Source: Bacillus pseudomycoides DSM 12442 (GTDB lineage: Bacteria > Bacillota > Bacilli > Bacillales > Bacillaceae_G). From it: a DNA stretch of 22,051 bases. Under the pieces are notes generated by a model that made no database searches, was not told the origin of the DNA, and saw nothing but the letters and a program-made list of their open reading frames with translations. This document shows, piece by piece, positions 1 through 5,563 of the stretch (within the stretch, counting starts at the first letter, position 1; every line of letters begins with the position of its first letter). The DNA lies in contig NZ_CM000745.1 of assembly GCF_000161455.1 (NCBI RefSeq), forward strand, positions 733,828 to 755,878, read 5' to 3'. A program made the translations under genes and the position numbers.

Positions 1-340
1 CGTGGCTGTCTTTCAAGTGAATCCCGCTTACACTTCAATCTCCGGAAAGATGAAATACATGCGCAAATTCGGCATCTCTATTCATCAATCTGCGGCTTTT
101 ACGATTGGTCGCCGAGGGTTAGGGTATAAAGAAAAAGTACCTGGGGTGCTTCAGCCTTATCTTCCAAAGAAAGACGCACATCACTGGAGCCATTGGCATC
201 AATTAAACAATCGATTGGATATTCGCACGCATCATTTCTATCAGCTATACGATGTAGATCAACCGAAAGAAGTTTTACAAATCGAACGGTTACACTTGTT
301 TGAAAATGAAAAGAAAAAACTAGCAAAACTATTAGCATGA
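1..340 (+). CDS. C-terminal part of a TnpB-related (IS200/IS605-type) protein, cut by the window edge
   Basis: The reading frame is open from the window edge to TGA at 338-340, giving about 112 residues; the true start lies outside. The segment VNPAYTS near the beginning resembles the VNPxxTS block before the zinc-ribbon/RuvC-III part of TnpB and OrfB proteins. It is followed by GKMKYMRKFGISIHQSAAF and GRRGLG. In canonical TnpB the last catalytic Asp sits in a RDxNAAxN motif. The equivalent stretch here reads IHQSAAFTI and has no Asp, and there are no CxxC pairs. That fits the TnpB-related or accessory proteins common in Bacillus, which may be nuclease-inactive or have a rearranged active site. 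The N-terminal RuvC residues are not visible, so activity cannot be judged. Confidence 0.7.
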   Translation, partial: VAVFQVNPAYTSISGKMKYMRKFGISIHQSAAFTIGRRGLGYKEKVPGVLQPYLPKKDAHHWSHWHQLNNRLDIRTHHFYQLYDVDQPKEVLQIERLHLFENEKKKLAKLLA

Positions 341-575
341 TAAAAAAGAGCACTTTGTCCCAGATTTTTACGCTTATTACCAGAGCAGATAACAAGTCTA
401 GGAACTGGATGCATGACAAAGTGTTCGATCCTCGATATAAGAACAAAGTAGTTGTACCTATTTTGTTTGCCTTTCGTCGGAAGATAGAATGGGTCGTCTT
501 ACATACAGACACTACCGAACTCTATATCGTTGTATCCTCTTTGTTGAACGAGAGGAACTGTTTTGTGAGGGTAGT
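341..575 (+). other. Non-coding tail after the TnpB-related gene, with a 9-bp inverted repeat
   Basis: No convincing gene lies here; a 97-codon open frame starting at 337 has no ribosome binding site or family resemblance. CACTTTGTC at 351-359 is matched by GACAAAGTG at 415-423, a perfect 9-bp inverted repeat around 55 nt. A second short hairpin pairs CCTCT near 537-541 with AGAGG near 552-556. In IS200/IS605 elements the transposon right end and the guide (omega) RNA lie at and after the tnpB stop codon, so this is where such an RNA would be expected. That role is an inference. Confidence 0.3.
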
Positions 576-824
576 TCAATACACCAGTTTCACCGTTAAT
601 TCAGTTTGTGTACCACACGTCCCGCAATAGAAAACATGAACACAATATTGCTGAGAATTCTCCCCTGTTAAACCGTCTACCTCTATTAATAAATCTTGAT
701 CCATATATGCGCTATAAGCATCTGTATAATCTACAACTTTCCCATAATCTTGGAGTACATTCAGGCAACTTTGACAAGAATATACTTGAGCTTCCAGTGC
801 ATTGCAAAGTGGACATATTCCCAT
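576..824 (-). CDS. Small zinc-ribbon protein, function unknown
   Basis: An 82-residue protein starting at ATG 822-824, preceded by a strong GGAGGA ribosome binding site seven bases upstream. It has five well-placed cysteines: C4-x2-C7, C17-x2-C20 and C67-x2-C70, plus C61. The pattern suggests one or two structural zinc sites of the zinc-ribbon type. The middle of the protein is acidic and contains no membrane segment. I recognise it as a small hypothetical protein of the B. cereus group but know no function for it. It stands alone on the minus strand between the TnpB-related tail and a dispersed repeat, with no clear promoter or operon partner. Confidence 0.75.
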   Translation of the reverse strand: MGICPLCNALEAQVYSCQSCLNVLQDYGKVVDYTDAYSAYMDQDLLIEVDGLTGENSQQYCVHVFYCGTCGTQTELTVKLVY

Positions 825-918
825 TTATAACTCCTCCAATCATAGAGGTTTCATATTTACAATTAGTGTAACCTTCTTTTAGAAAAATACAAATTAAAAA
901 AACGAAATAAACTCCTTC

Positions 919-1081
919 TTTTTAGGTGGGAGGGAGCATCCGGCCATGCATAGAAGCATTCAGATCCTTTTCCTGCCCCATGCCAAGTGAAAACACAGAG
1001 AGAAAAAGAGTGCAGGTCACCTTTCATTATCCATAGCTGTAACTTATATGCTGAAAAATTAAAATCGGTATATATTTTTAC
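919..1081 (+). repeat. Dispersed ~160-bp repeat, copy A
   Basis: From TTTTTAGGTGGGAGGGAGC onward this segment aligns without large gaps to 3976-4135. Shared blocks include ATCCG(G/A)CCATGCATA, TGCCCCATGCC, GAAAACA and TTTTTNTACA at the end. By eye the two copies are about two thirds identical and similar in length (163 and 160 bp), in the same orientation and both intergenic. It is likely one of the B. cereus group intergenic repeats (bcr family), but I cannot name which. Confidence 0.6.
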
Positions 1082-1101
1082 AAAATTTACAAATTATTAA
1101 C

Positions 1102-1132
1102 TCGCATATCTTTCTACGTAACATCCATACTA
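1102..1132 (+). promoter_or_regulatory. Sigma-G-type promoter of the SASP gene
   Basis: The -10 element CATACTA at 1126-1132 matches the forespore sigma-G consensus. The -35 region ends in GCATA (1104-1108), 17 bases upstream. The predicted start near 1140 leaves a leader of about 100 nt before the SASP start codon. Forespore expression is the known regulation of alpha/beta-type SASP genes. Confidence 0.65.
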
Positions 1133-1154
1133 TGAGTACATTCACTTCAAACGA

Positions 1155-1204
1155 TGGATTAGCGCCAAACGAGGCGATAAACTGGTTCAACTCCAGCTAA
1201 TCCA
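1155..1204 (+). promoter_or_regulatory. Compact three-way-junction fold in the SASP leader
   Basis: The leader contains three nested pairings. TGGATTAG (1155-1162) pairs with CTAATCCA (1197-1204). CGCC (1163-1166) pairs with GGCG (1173-1176) around the loop AAACGA. CTGG (1182-1185) pairs with CCAG (1193-1196) around TTCAACT. Helices 1-2 and 3-1 abut directly, and only ATAAA (1177-1181) joins helices 2 and 3. This would be a tidy three-way junction about 40 nt before the start codon. I do not recognise it as a named riboswitch. It could be an mRNA stability or translation element, or chance. Confidence 0.4.
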
Positions 1205-1243
1205 ACCAAAAAAATTTCTATACTTTAAGGAGGATACATTCCT

Positions 1244-1441
1244 ATGGCAAACCAAAACAATCCATTAGTAGTACCAGGCGCAACAGCTGCAATCGATCAA
1301 ATGAAATATGAAATCGCTCAAGAATTTGGTGTACAATTAGGAGCAGATTCTACAGCTCGTGCAAACGGTTCTGTTGGTGGCGAAATTACAAAACGTTTAG
1401 TAGCAATGGCTGAGCAAAGCCTTGGCGGATACCAAAAATAA
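1244..1441 (+). CDS. Alpha/beta-type small acid-soluble spore protein (SASP)
   Basis: A 65-residue protein starting at ATG 1244 after AAGGAGGA. It has both family signatures: KYEIAQEFGVQLGAD in the first half, which includes the Glu-Ile bond cut by the germination protease Gpr, and RANGSVGGEITKRLVAMAEQ in the second half. These proteins coat and protect DNA in dormant spores and supply amino acids on germination. The gene is monocistronic, with a sigma-G-type promoter upstream and a shared hairpin terminator directly downstream. Length and sequence are normal for the family. B. cereus group genomes carry several paralogues, so I give no specific ssp symbol. Confidence 0.95.
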   Translation: MANQNNPLVVPGATAAIDQMKYEIAQEFGVQLGADSTARANGSVGGEITKRLVAMAEQSLGGYQK

Positions 1442-1455
1442 ATATATATGGCAAA

Positions 1456-1485
1456 AAAGGTCTCAAGCATTCGCTTGAGACCTTT
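1456..1485. terminator. Bidirectional terminator between SASP gene and ABC importer
   Basis: AAAGGTCTCAAGC (1456-1468) pairs perfectly with GCTTGAGACCTTT (1473-1485) around a 4-nt loop. A-rich and T-rich flanks lie on either side, so it can serve the plus-strand SASP gene and the minus-strand ATPase gene, which converge here. Confidence 0.9.
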
Positions 1486-1489
1486 CTTT

Positions 1490-2224
1490 CTACCCTAGCA
1501 TTTGTAAAAATCGCTTCGTTCGTTCTTTTTTTGGATTTGTAAATACTTCTTCTGGTGTACCTTGTTCCACAACAACGCCGCCATCCATAAAGATAACACG
1601 ATTCGCAATTTGATGAGCAAAGCGCATTTCGTGCGTTACAATCACCATCGTCATTCCTTCTTGTGCAAGTTCCTTCATTACCTTTAGGACCTCTTGTACA
1701 AGTTCTGGATCTAACGCTGACGTTGGTTCATCAAATAATAAAACTTCTGGTTCCATCGCAAGCGCACGAGCAATTCCAACGCGTTGTTGCTGGCCACCAG
1801 ATAGTTGGAATGGATATAACTCCATTTTGTCACCAAGTCCAACCTTCTCAAGGAAATATGTCGCTTTTTTCTTCGCTTCTTCTTTCCCTACTTTTTTCAC
1901 TGTAACAAGCCCTTCCATTACATTTTGGATTGCTGTTAAATGAGGAAATAAATTATGATGCTGGAACACCATACCTGTTTGTGTACGAAGATTTACAATA
2001 TCTTTCTTCGTTACTTTTTTAGAGAAATCCAGCTCTTTGTCACCAATGCGAACAATACCTGCATTTGGTGTTTCTAATACATTCAGGCAACGTAAAAATG
2101 TTGTCTTACCAGATCCAGATGGCCCAATAATGACAACAACTTCACCTTTCTCCACTGATAAATCAATATGCTTTAGTACCGTGTTATCACCGAAACTCTT
2201 TTGTAAATGTTGAATTGAAATCAT
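1490..2224 (-). CDS. tcyC: Polar amino acid (cystine-type) ABC importer, ATP-binding subunit
   Basis: A 244-residue ATPase with Walker A GPSGSGKTT (about residues 34-42), Q-loop VFQHHNLFPH, signature LSGGQQQR, Walker B VLLFDEP and the switch His in IVTHEM. The length and the DFSKKV and YPFQLSGGQQQRVGIARALA stretches fit the PAAT (HisP/GlnQ/TcyC) subfamily. It would drive uptake of the amino acid captured by the upstream-encoded binding protein. It is the last gene of a three-gene minus-strand operon and lies 31 nt after the permease stop, with AAGGAG 11 nt before the ATG. The closest match I recall is B. subtilis TcyC (cystine). The importer class is clear, but the substrate is inferred from resemblance only. 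Confidence 0.8.
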   Translation of the reverse strand: MISIQHLQKSFGDNTVLKHIDLSVEKGEVVVIIGPSGSGKTTFLRCLNVLETPNAGIVRIGDKELDFSKKVTKKDIVNLRTQTGMVFQHHNLFPHLTAIQNVMEGLVTVKKVGKEEAKKKATYFLEKVGLGDKMELYPFQLSGGQQQRVGIARALAMEPEVLLFDEPTSALDPELVQEVLKVMKELAQEGMTMVIVTHEMRFAHQIANRVIFMDGGVVVEQGTPEEVFTNPKKERTKRFLQMLG

Positions 2225-2255
2225 AAAAACAAAAACTCCTTTTATAAAAGGATTA

Positions 2256-2954
2256 TTATTTAAGCGTATAACGCTCTGAACGTTTTTCTAATATTTGTTG
2301 CACGATAGATAATAAGAAACAAATCGCCCAATAAATAAGACCTGCTTCAAAATAAACAATTAAAAATTCATAGTTCATTGCTGCAATTTCCTGTGCTTTT
2401 CGAAACAGCTCTGTTACTAAAATTAATGATGCTAATGAAGTATCCTTCACTAAGCTAATAAACGTATTCGAAAGCGGTGGAATCGATACACGTGTCGCTT
2501 GTGGTAAAATAATGCGTTTCAGCGCCTGTGGATATGTCATCCCAATTGTATATGCTGCTTCCCATTGTCCTTTTGGAATAGACAAAATAGAAGCACGAAT
2601 AATTTCAGATGCATATGCACCAACATTTAATGAAAAACCAATAATAGCTGCTGTATATGGATCAATCTCAATTTTTAAAGTTGGAAGCCCATAGAAAATA
2701 ATAAACAATTGTACAAGAAGTGGTGTTCCGCGAATAATAGATACATAGATACGAGCAATCCATTGCAGTAGGCGACTACCTGAAATACGCGCTAAGGCCG
2801 TCAAAGTCGCCAATATAAGACCAATCGCGAACGTGATAAGCGTTAATGGGATTGTCGTGAAAAGAGCACCCTCTAGCATAGGCATGAAGGATGCTTGCAT
2901 AATATCTATCCATGTAGATAATCGATCTGTAATCAATGCATTACTTAGATACAT
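2256..2954 (-). CDS. tcyB: Polar amino acid (cystine-type) ABC importer, permease subunit
   Basis: A 232-residue inner-membrane protein of the HisM/GlnP family. Several hydrophobic helices are visible. The family motif ARIYVSIIRGTPLLVQLF is followed by the EAA loop (GQWEAAYTIGMTYPQALKRIILPQA) that contacts the ATPase. I chose ATG at 2952-2954, which overlaps the end of the binding-protein gene by 14 nt. A GTG two codons upstream is possible. No strong Shine-Dalgarno is present for either, which suggests translation coupled to the preceding gene. It presumably forms a homodimer with two copies of the ATPase. The symbol rests on operon context and on resemblance of the binding protein to TcyA. 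Confidence 0.78.
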   Translation of the reverse strand: MYLSNALITDRLSTWIDIMQASFMPMLEGALFTTIPLTLITFAIGLILATLTALARISGSRLLQWIARIYVSIIRGTPLLVQLFIIFYGLPTLKIEIDPYTAAIIGFSLNVGAYASEIIRASILSIPKGQWEAAYTIGMTYPQALKRIILPQATRVSIPPLSNTFISLVKDTSLASLILVTELFRKAQEIAAMNYEFLIVYFEAGLIYWAICFLLSIVQQILEKRSERYTLK

Positions 2955-3741
2955 TTTCACCGAACCATTTTTTCGTTATTTTGTCATACGTACCATCTTT
3001 TTTCATATCTTCTAACGCTTTATCTACTTCTTGTACAAGCTTATCGCTACCTTTACGGAATAAGAACCCACTTTGTGACGCTTCTTTTTCTGTTGCTGCA
3101 ATTTTAATGTTTGCATCTTTTTTCGTTTGTAAATAGTTTAACACTGATAATTTATCATTGATTGTGAAATCAACGCGACCTGTATTAAGTAGTTCTACTG
3201 CTTGACTAAAGCCTTCTACACCTTGAATCTTCGCACCATTTTTCTTTGCAAGATCTGCATAGTTACTTGTTAAAGACTGCGCTGCTGTTAATCCTTTTAC
3301 ATCTGTAAATGAAGCAGGTTTATCTTTATCCTTTGCAACGACAAGTGCTGCTGAAGAAGAAATATACGGTTTAGAGAAATCATACTTCTTTTGACGATCT
3401 TCACGAATTCCGACTTCATTCGCAACCATATCGAAACGTTTTGCATCAAGCCCTGCAAGCAAGCTATCCCATTGTGTTTCTTTAAATACTGGTTTCACAC
3501 CGAGACGTTTTGCAACTTCTTCTGTTAACTCAACGTCAAATCCAGTTAATTTTCCACTTCCATCGTGGAATGTAAACGGTGGGTATGTACCTTCTGTACC
3601 AACAACGAATTCACCGCTTTTTTTAATTTGTTGCAATGCATCTTGACTAGTAGCTGTATCTTTTTTCTCTTCTTTGCCACAGCCCGCCACAATACCGACT
3701 GCTAGTGTAGCTACTGCAAGCACTGAAAATAATTTCTTCAT
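2941..3741 (-). CDS. tcyA: Cystine-type substrate-binding lipoprotein of an ABC importer
   Basis: A 266-residue family 3 solute-binding protein. The start at ATG 3739-3741 follows GGAGGA. The N-terminus is a lipoprotein signal peptide: MKK, a hydrophobic core and the lipobox IVAGC with Cys21 as the lipidation site. The mature part carries VGTEGTYPPFTFHDGSGKLTG (typical ligand-pocket entry), DVELTEEVAKRLG, VFKETQWDSLLAGLDAKRFD and NYLQTKKD. These closely resemble B. subtilis TcyA/TcyK-type cystine-binding proteins. It captures substrate outside the membrane and delivers it to the permease encoded next. It is the first gene of the operon, behind a clear sigma-A promoter with an inverted repeat over the -35 box. 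Cystine is the likely ligand but is not proven by sequence alone. Confidence 0.82.
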   Translation of the reverse strand: MKKLFSVLAVATLAVGIVAGCGKEEKKDTATSQDALQQIKKSGEFVVGTEGTYPPFTFHDGSGKLTGFDVELTEEVAKRLGVKPVFKETQWDSLLAGLDAKRFDMVANEVGIREDRQKKYDFSKPYISSSAALVVAKDKDKPASFTDVKGLTAAQSLTSNYADLAKKNGAKIQGVEGFSQAVELLNTGRVDFTINDKLSVLNYLQTKKDANIKIAATEKEASQSGFLFRKGSDKLVQEVDKALEDMKKDGTYDKITKKWFGENVSK

Positions 3742-3788
3742 GATATTAGTCCTCCAAGTATTCTGATAGGAATTTAAAAACTATATTG

Positions 3789-3828
3789 ATTGTATGCAAT
3801 CTTGAACAATTTTTCAATGAAAATGTTC
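3789..3828 (-). promoter_or_regulatory. Sigma-A promoter and overlapping operator-like inverted repeat of tcyABC
   Basis: On the minus strand, TTGAAA (3812-3817) and TACAAT (3789-3794) are separated by exactly 17 bases. An imperfect inverted repeat, GAACATTTT...AAAAATTGTTC (3804-3828), covers the -35 box, where a repressor would sit. The gapN promoter carries nearly the same arrangement. I cannot identify the regulator: a CodY-like core (ATTTTC/GAAAAT) is visible but its spacing is not canonical. Confidence 0.65.
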
Positions 3829-3975
3829 GTCATTAGTGTATCCTTTTTTTTCATAATCAAACAACATGATATAAAATCACCACATACAAAAAATAAGTAA
3901 CATTTTTAAATATAGCACTTCTAAGAAGAAAGGTAAAACAATACTTACTTTTATATAAATTGACAAAACCATTGT

Positions 3976-4135
3976 TTTTTAGATGGGAGAGAGGATCCGA
4001 CCATGCATAAATGCGGGCAGGGCCTTTTTTTGCCCCATGCCGTTTGAAAACAAAAGGAGAAAATGAGTAGAAGTCTTCTTTTCTCCTTCATAGTCATAAC
4101 TGGGCTGTTGAAAGATCAATATGGATTTTTCTACA
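3976..4135 (+). repeat. Dispersed ~160-bp repeat, copy B
   Basis: This is the second copy of the element at 919-1081, in the same orientation, starting TTTTTAGATGGGAGAGAGG. This copy contains GGGCA...TGCCC (about 4015-4040), a GC-rich hairpin that is weaker in copy A. It lies between the tcyA promoter region and the terminator of the acetyltransferase gene. A 77-codon open frame over it (3979-4212, minus) has no support as a gene. Confidence 0.6.
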
Positions 4136-4177
4136 CAAAAAGCTATGTTAAACAATGTTGTTTTTTTGAGATAAAGA

Positions 4178-4205
4178 AAGGGAACTCCTATTATTGAGTT
4201 CCCTT
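4178..4205 (-). terminator. Terminator of the acetyltransferase gene
   Basis: AAGGGAACTC (4178-4187) and GAGTTCCCTT (4196-4205) form a perfect 10-bp hairpin with an 8-nt loop. On the minus strand it is followed by TCTTTATC. It lies 43 nt past the stop codon of the GNAT gene. Confidence 0.8.
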
Positions 4206-4247
4206 GTTCCATTAAAGCTCCCGATTGTGGAATAATGAGTGTTTAAT

Positions 4248-5090
4248 TTACAAGAACTTTCGATAAACCTGTGTATTATGAAGCGGCTTAAAGCCTAAAG
4301 AGGTGTACAACCTCTCAGCACTTTCATTTCCCTCTAGAAAACATATTCGGATTTCTTCGTATCCTTCTTCTAACATCTCGTTCATACCGAATTGTAAAGT
4401 CTTACGTCCATATCCATTTCTTTGGTAACTTGGAACAACCATTAAATTATCTAATATCCCTTCTCCAGTAGTAACTGATGCAACAATTTGTTCATTTTCT
4501 AACACTAAATATACATTATTTTTATTGTTTAATTTGTATTTTTTTACACCGTCTTCTGGAGCAAGGTAAGGTTTAATATCATTCTTTTCGTGCAACTCGT
4601 AATAACATTCCTGTACCATTTTTACAAACTGGTCAAAAAATCTATCTTCATATTTAATCAACTCAATGTCTGCTTTAGGAAAAGTTCCTCCCTTGTATAC
4701 CGATTCAAGTGAACCCCACCATTTTTCAAACCCCATTTTCTTAGCAAAACCAATAGGATTTTCTGATTCGACTCTCATATAAGTACACACAAAATCTGGT
4801 TTTGTTTTAGAAATTACCTCTTCCATTGCTTTATATAATGTAGAACCAATACCTTTTAAACGGGAATCTGGTTCTACATAAACACTGATTTGAGCAATAG
4901 ACTCTCCAGCACTATTTGTATAGACAGATGAATATGAGAACCCTTCAATTCCATTTTGTTCATATAGGAGAAATTGCATAGAATTTAGGACAATATCATC
5001 TAAAGAACCTACCTCTTCTTCTATCCCCATACTTTTTATTAGATTTAATATACTGACCTTATCTTCTTTTTCCCTATAAACACGTATCAT
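4248..5090 (-). CDS. Tandem GNAT-domain N-acetyltransferase, substrate unknown
   Basis: A 280-residue protein made of two GNAT folds. The first (about residues 1-130) has the acetyl-CoA motif A in YVEPDSRLKGIGSTLYKAM, followed by ENPIGFAKKMGFE. The second (about 145-280) has LMVVPSYQRNGYGRKTLQFG, then GNESAERLYTSLGFK. Both pyrophosphate-binding loops (R/Q-x-x-G-x-G) are intact, so both halves could bind acetyl-CoA. Such double-GNAT proteins include antibiotic- and metabolite-modifying enzymes, but nothing here fixes the substrate. ATG 5088-5090 follows a G-rich ribosome binding site (GGGGG, 9 nt away). It is a single gene with its own terminator; no operon partner is visible. Confidence 0.85.
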   Translation of the reverse strand: MIRVYREKEDKVSILNLIKSMGIEEEVGSLDDIVLNSMQFLLYEQNGIEGFSYSSVYTNSAGESIAQISVYVEPDSRLKGIGSTLYKAMEEVISKTKPDFVCTYMRVESENPIGFAKKMGFEKWWGSLESVYKGGTFPKADIELIKYEDRFFDQFVKMVQECYYELHEKNDIKPYLAPEDGVKKYKLNNKNNVYLVLENEQIVASVTTGEGILDNLMVVPSYQRNGYGRKTLQFGMNEMLEEGYEEIRICFLEGNESAERLYTSLGFKPLHNTQVYRKFL

Positions 5091-5224
5091 TTAGATAATC
5101 CCCCATCTCCCATTTAATAGTTAGTCTTCTGCTAAATTCGGTTATTACTTAGTTAAATTTTCTTATGCTTATTCCTCAATCCTATGCTTTAACGAAACAT
5201 CAAACAATCATCAGTCCGGAAAAT

Positions 5225-5247
5225 TCTGATAAATTAAGTTTATCAGA
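5225..5247. repeat. Perfect 9-bp palindrome upstream of the acetyltransferase gene
   Basis: TCTGATAAA (5225-5233) is matched by TTTATCAGA (5239-5247) around TTAAG. There is no T-run, so it resembles an operator or mRNA hairpin more than a terminator. It lies about 135 nt upstream of the GNAT start. Confidence 0.4.
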
Positions 5248-5315
5248 GGTTAACTGCTCTCAACAATCATTTTACTAACTATGGGATTATCATTTTGACA
5301 AACAACGACAAAAAT

Positions 5316-5334
5316 AGGAGGCAGCTATCCCCCT
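5316..5334 (-). terminator. Weak second terminator-like hairpin
   Basis: On the minus strand AGGGGG (5329-5334) pairs with CCTCCT (5316-5321), including one G-U pair, around a 7-nt loop. ATTTTTG follows. It would back up the stronger hairpin at 5352-5382. Confidence 0.35.
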
Positions 5335-5351
5335 GTTTCCCAACACACTAA

Positions 5352-5382
5352 AAAAGAACTTGCTACACCAGCAAGCTCTTTT
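5352..5382 (-). terminator. Terminator of the small membrane peptide gene
   Basis: CTTGCT (5359-5364) and AGCAAG (5370-5375) form the core. Outer A/T pairs extend it to 5352-5382 across one A-C mismatch. On the minus strand it ends in a run of T. The peptide's stop codon lies inside the stem, so the two belong together. Confidence 0.75.
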
Positions 5383-5464
5383 AAGAATCTAATACACAAT
5401 ACCCGATCATTCCGCACAATAATAAAAAGAAAGCAATGTTAAATGTAACTGATAATTCTTCCAT
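5381..5464 (-). CDS. 27-residue single-span membrane peptide
   Basis: ATG at 5462-5464 follows the ribosome binding site GGGGGAG with a 6-nt gap. The 27-codon frame ends with TAA at 5381-5383, inside a terminator stem. The peptide starts MEELSVTFN, continues with a hydrophobic helix (IAFFLLLCGMIGYCVL) and ends DS. That is a short polar N-terminus and one membrane span with two cysteines. Start signal, hydrophobic pattern and terminator together support a real small gene. It lies 99 nt downstream of bmrD on the same strand with no clear promoter of its own, so it may be the last cistron of the exporter mRNA. Function is unknown; a small regulator or subunit of a membrane complex is possible. 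Confidence 0.6.
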   Translation of the reverse strand: MEELSVTFNIAFFLLLCGMIGYCVLDS

Positions 5465-5563
5465 CTCTATCTCCCCCTTGCTTCCAACATATCACATGGA
5501 TAAGGAAAGGGATGGGAGCATTTGTAAACATTGCTTTAAAGTTTTCTGAACATTTCGTGAAAG

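Noticed and set aside
337..630. 97-codon plus-strand open frame after the TnpB-related gene
   Set aside because: No ribosome binding site, no family resemblance, and it overlaps the better supported zinc-ribbon gene on the other strand.
1155..1204. Fluoride riboswitch in the SASP leader
   Set aside because: ATAAAC and GCTAAT resemble parts of the crcB motif, but the required loop-to-tail pseudoknot order is missing and a fluoride switch makes no sense for a SASP gene.
3804..3828. CodY box in the tcyA promoter
   Set aside because: The half sites ATTTTC and GAAAAT are present but two to three bases too far apart for the usual AATTTTCWGAAAATT. Kept only as an unidentified inverted repeat.
3979..4212. 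77-codon minus-strand frame
   Set aside because: It lies over the dispersed repeat and a terminator, with no ribosome binding site.
5281..5300. Fur box (GATTATCATTTTGAC)
   Set aside because: Only a partial match to the 19-bp consensus, and no iron-related gene nearby.
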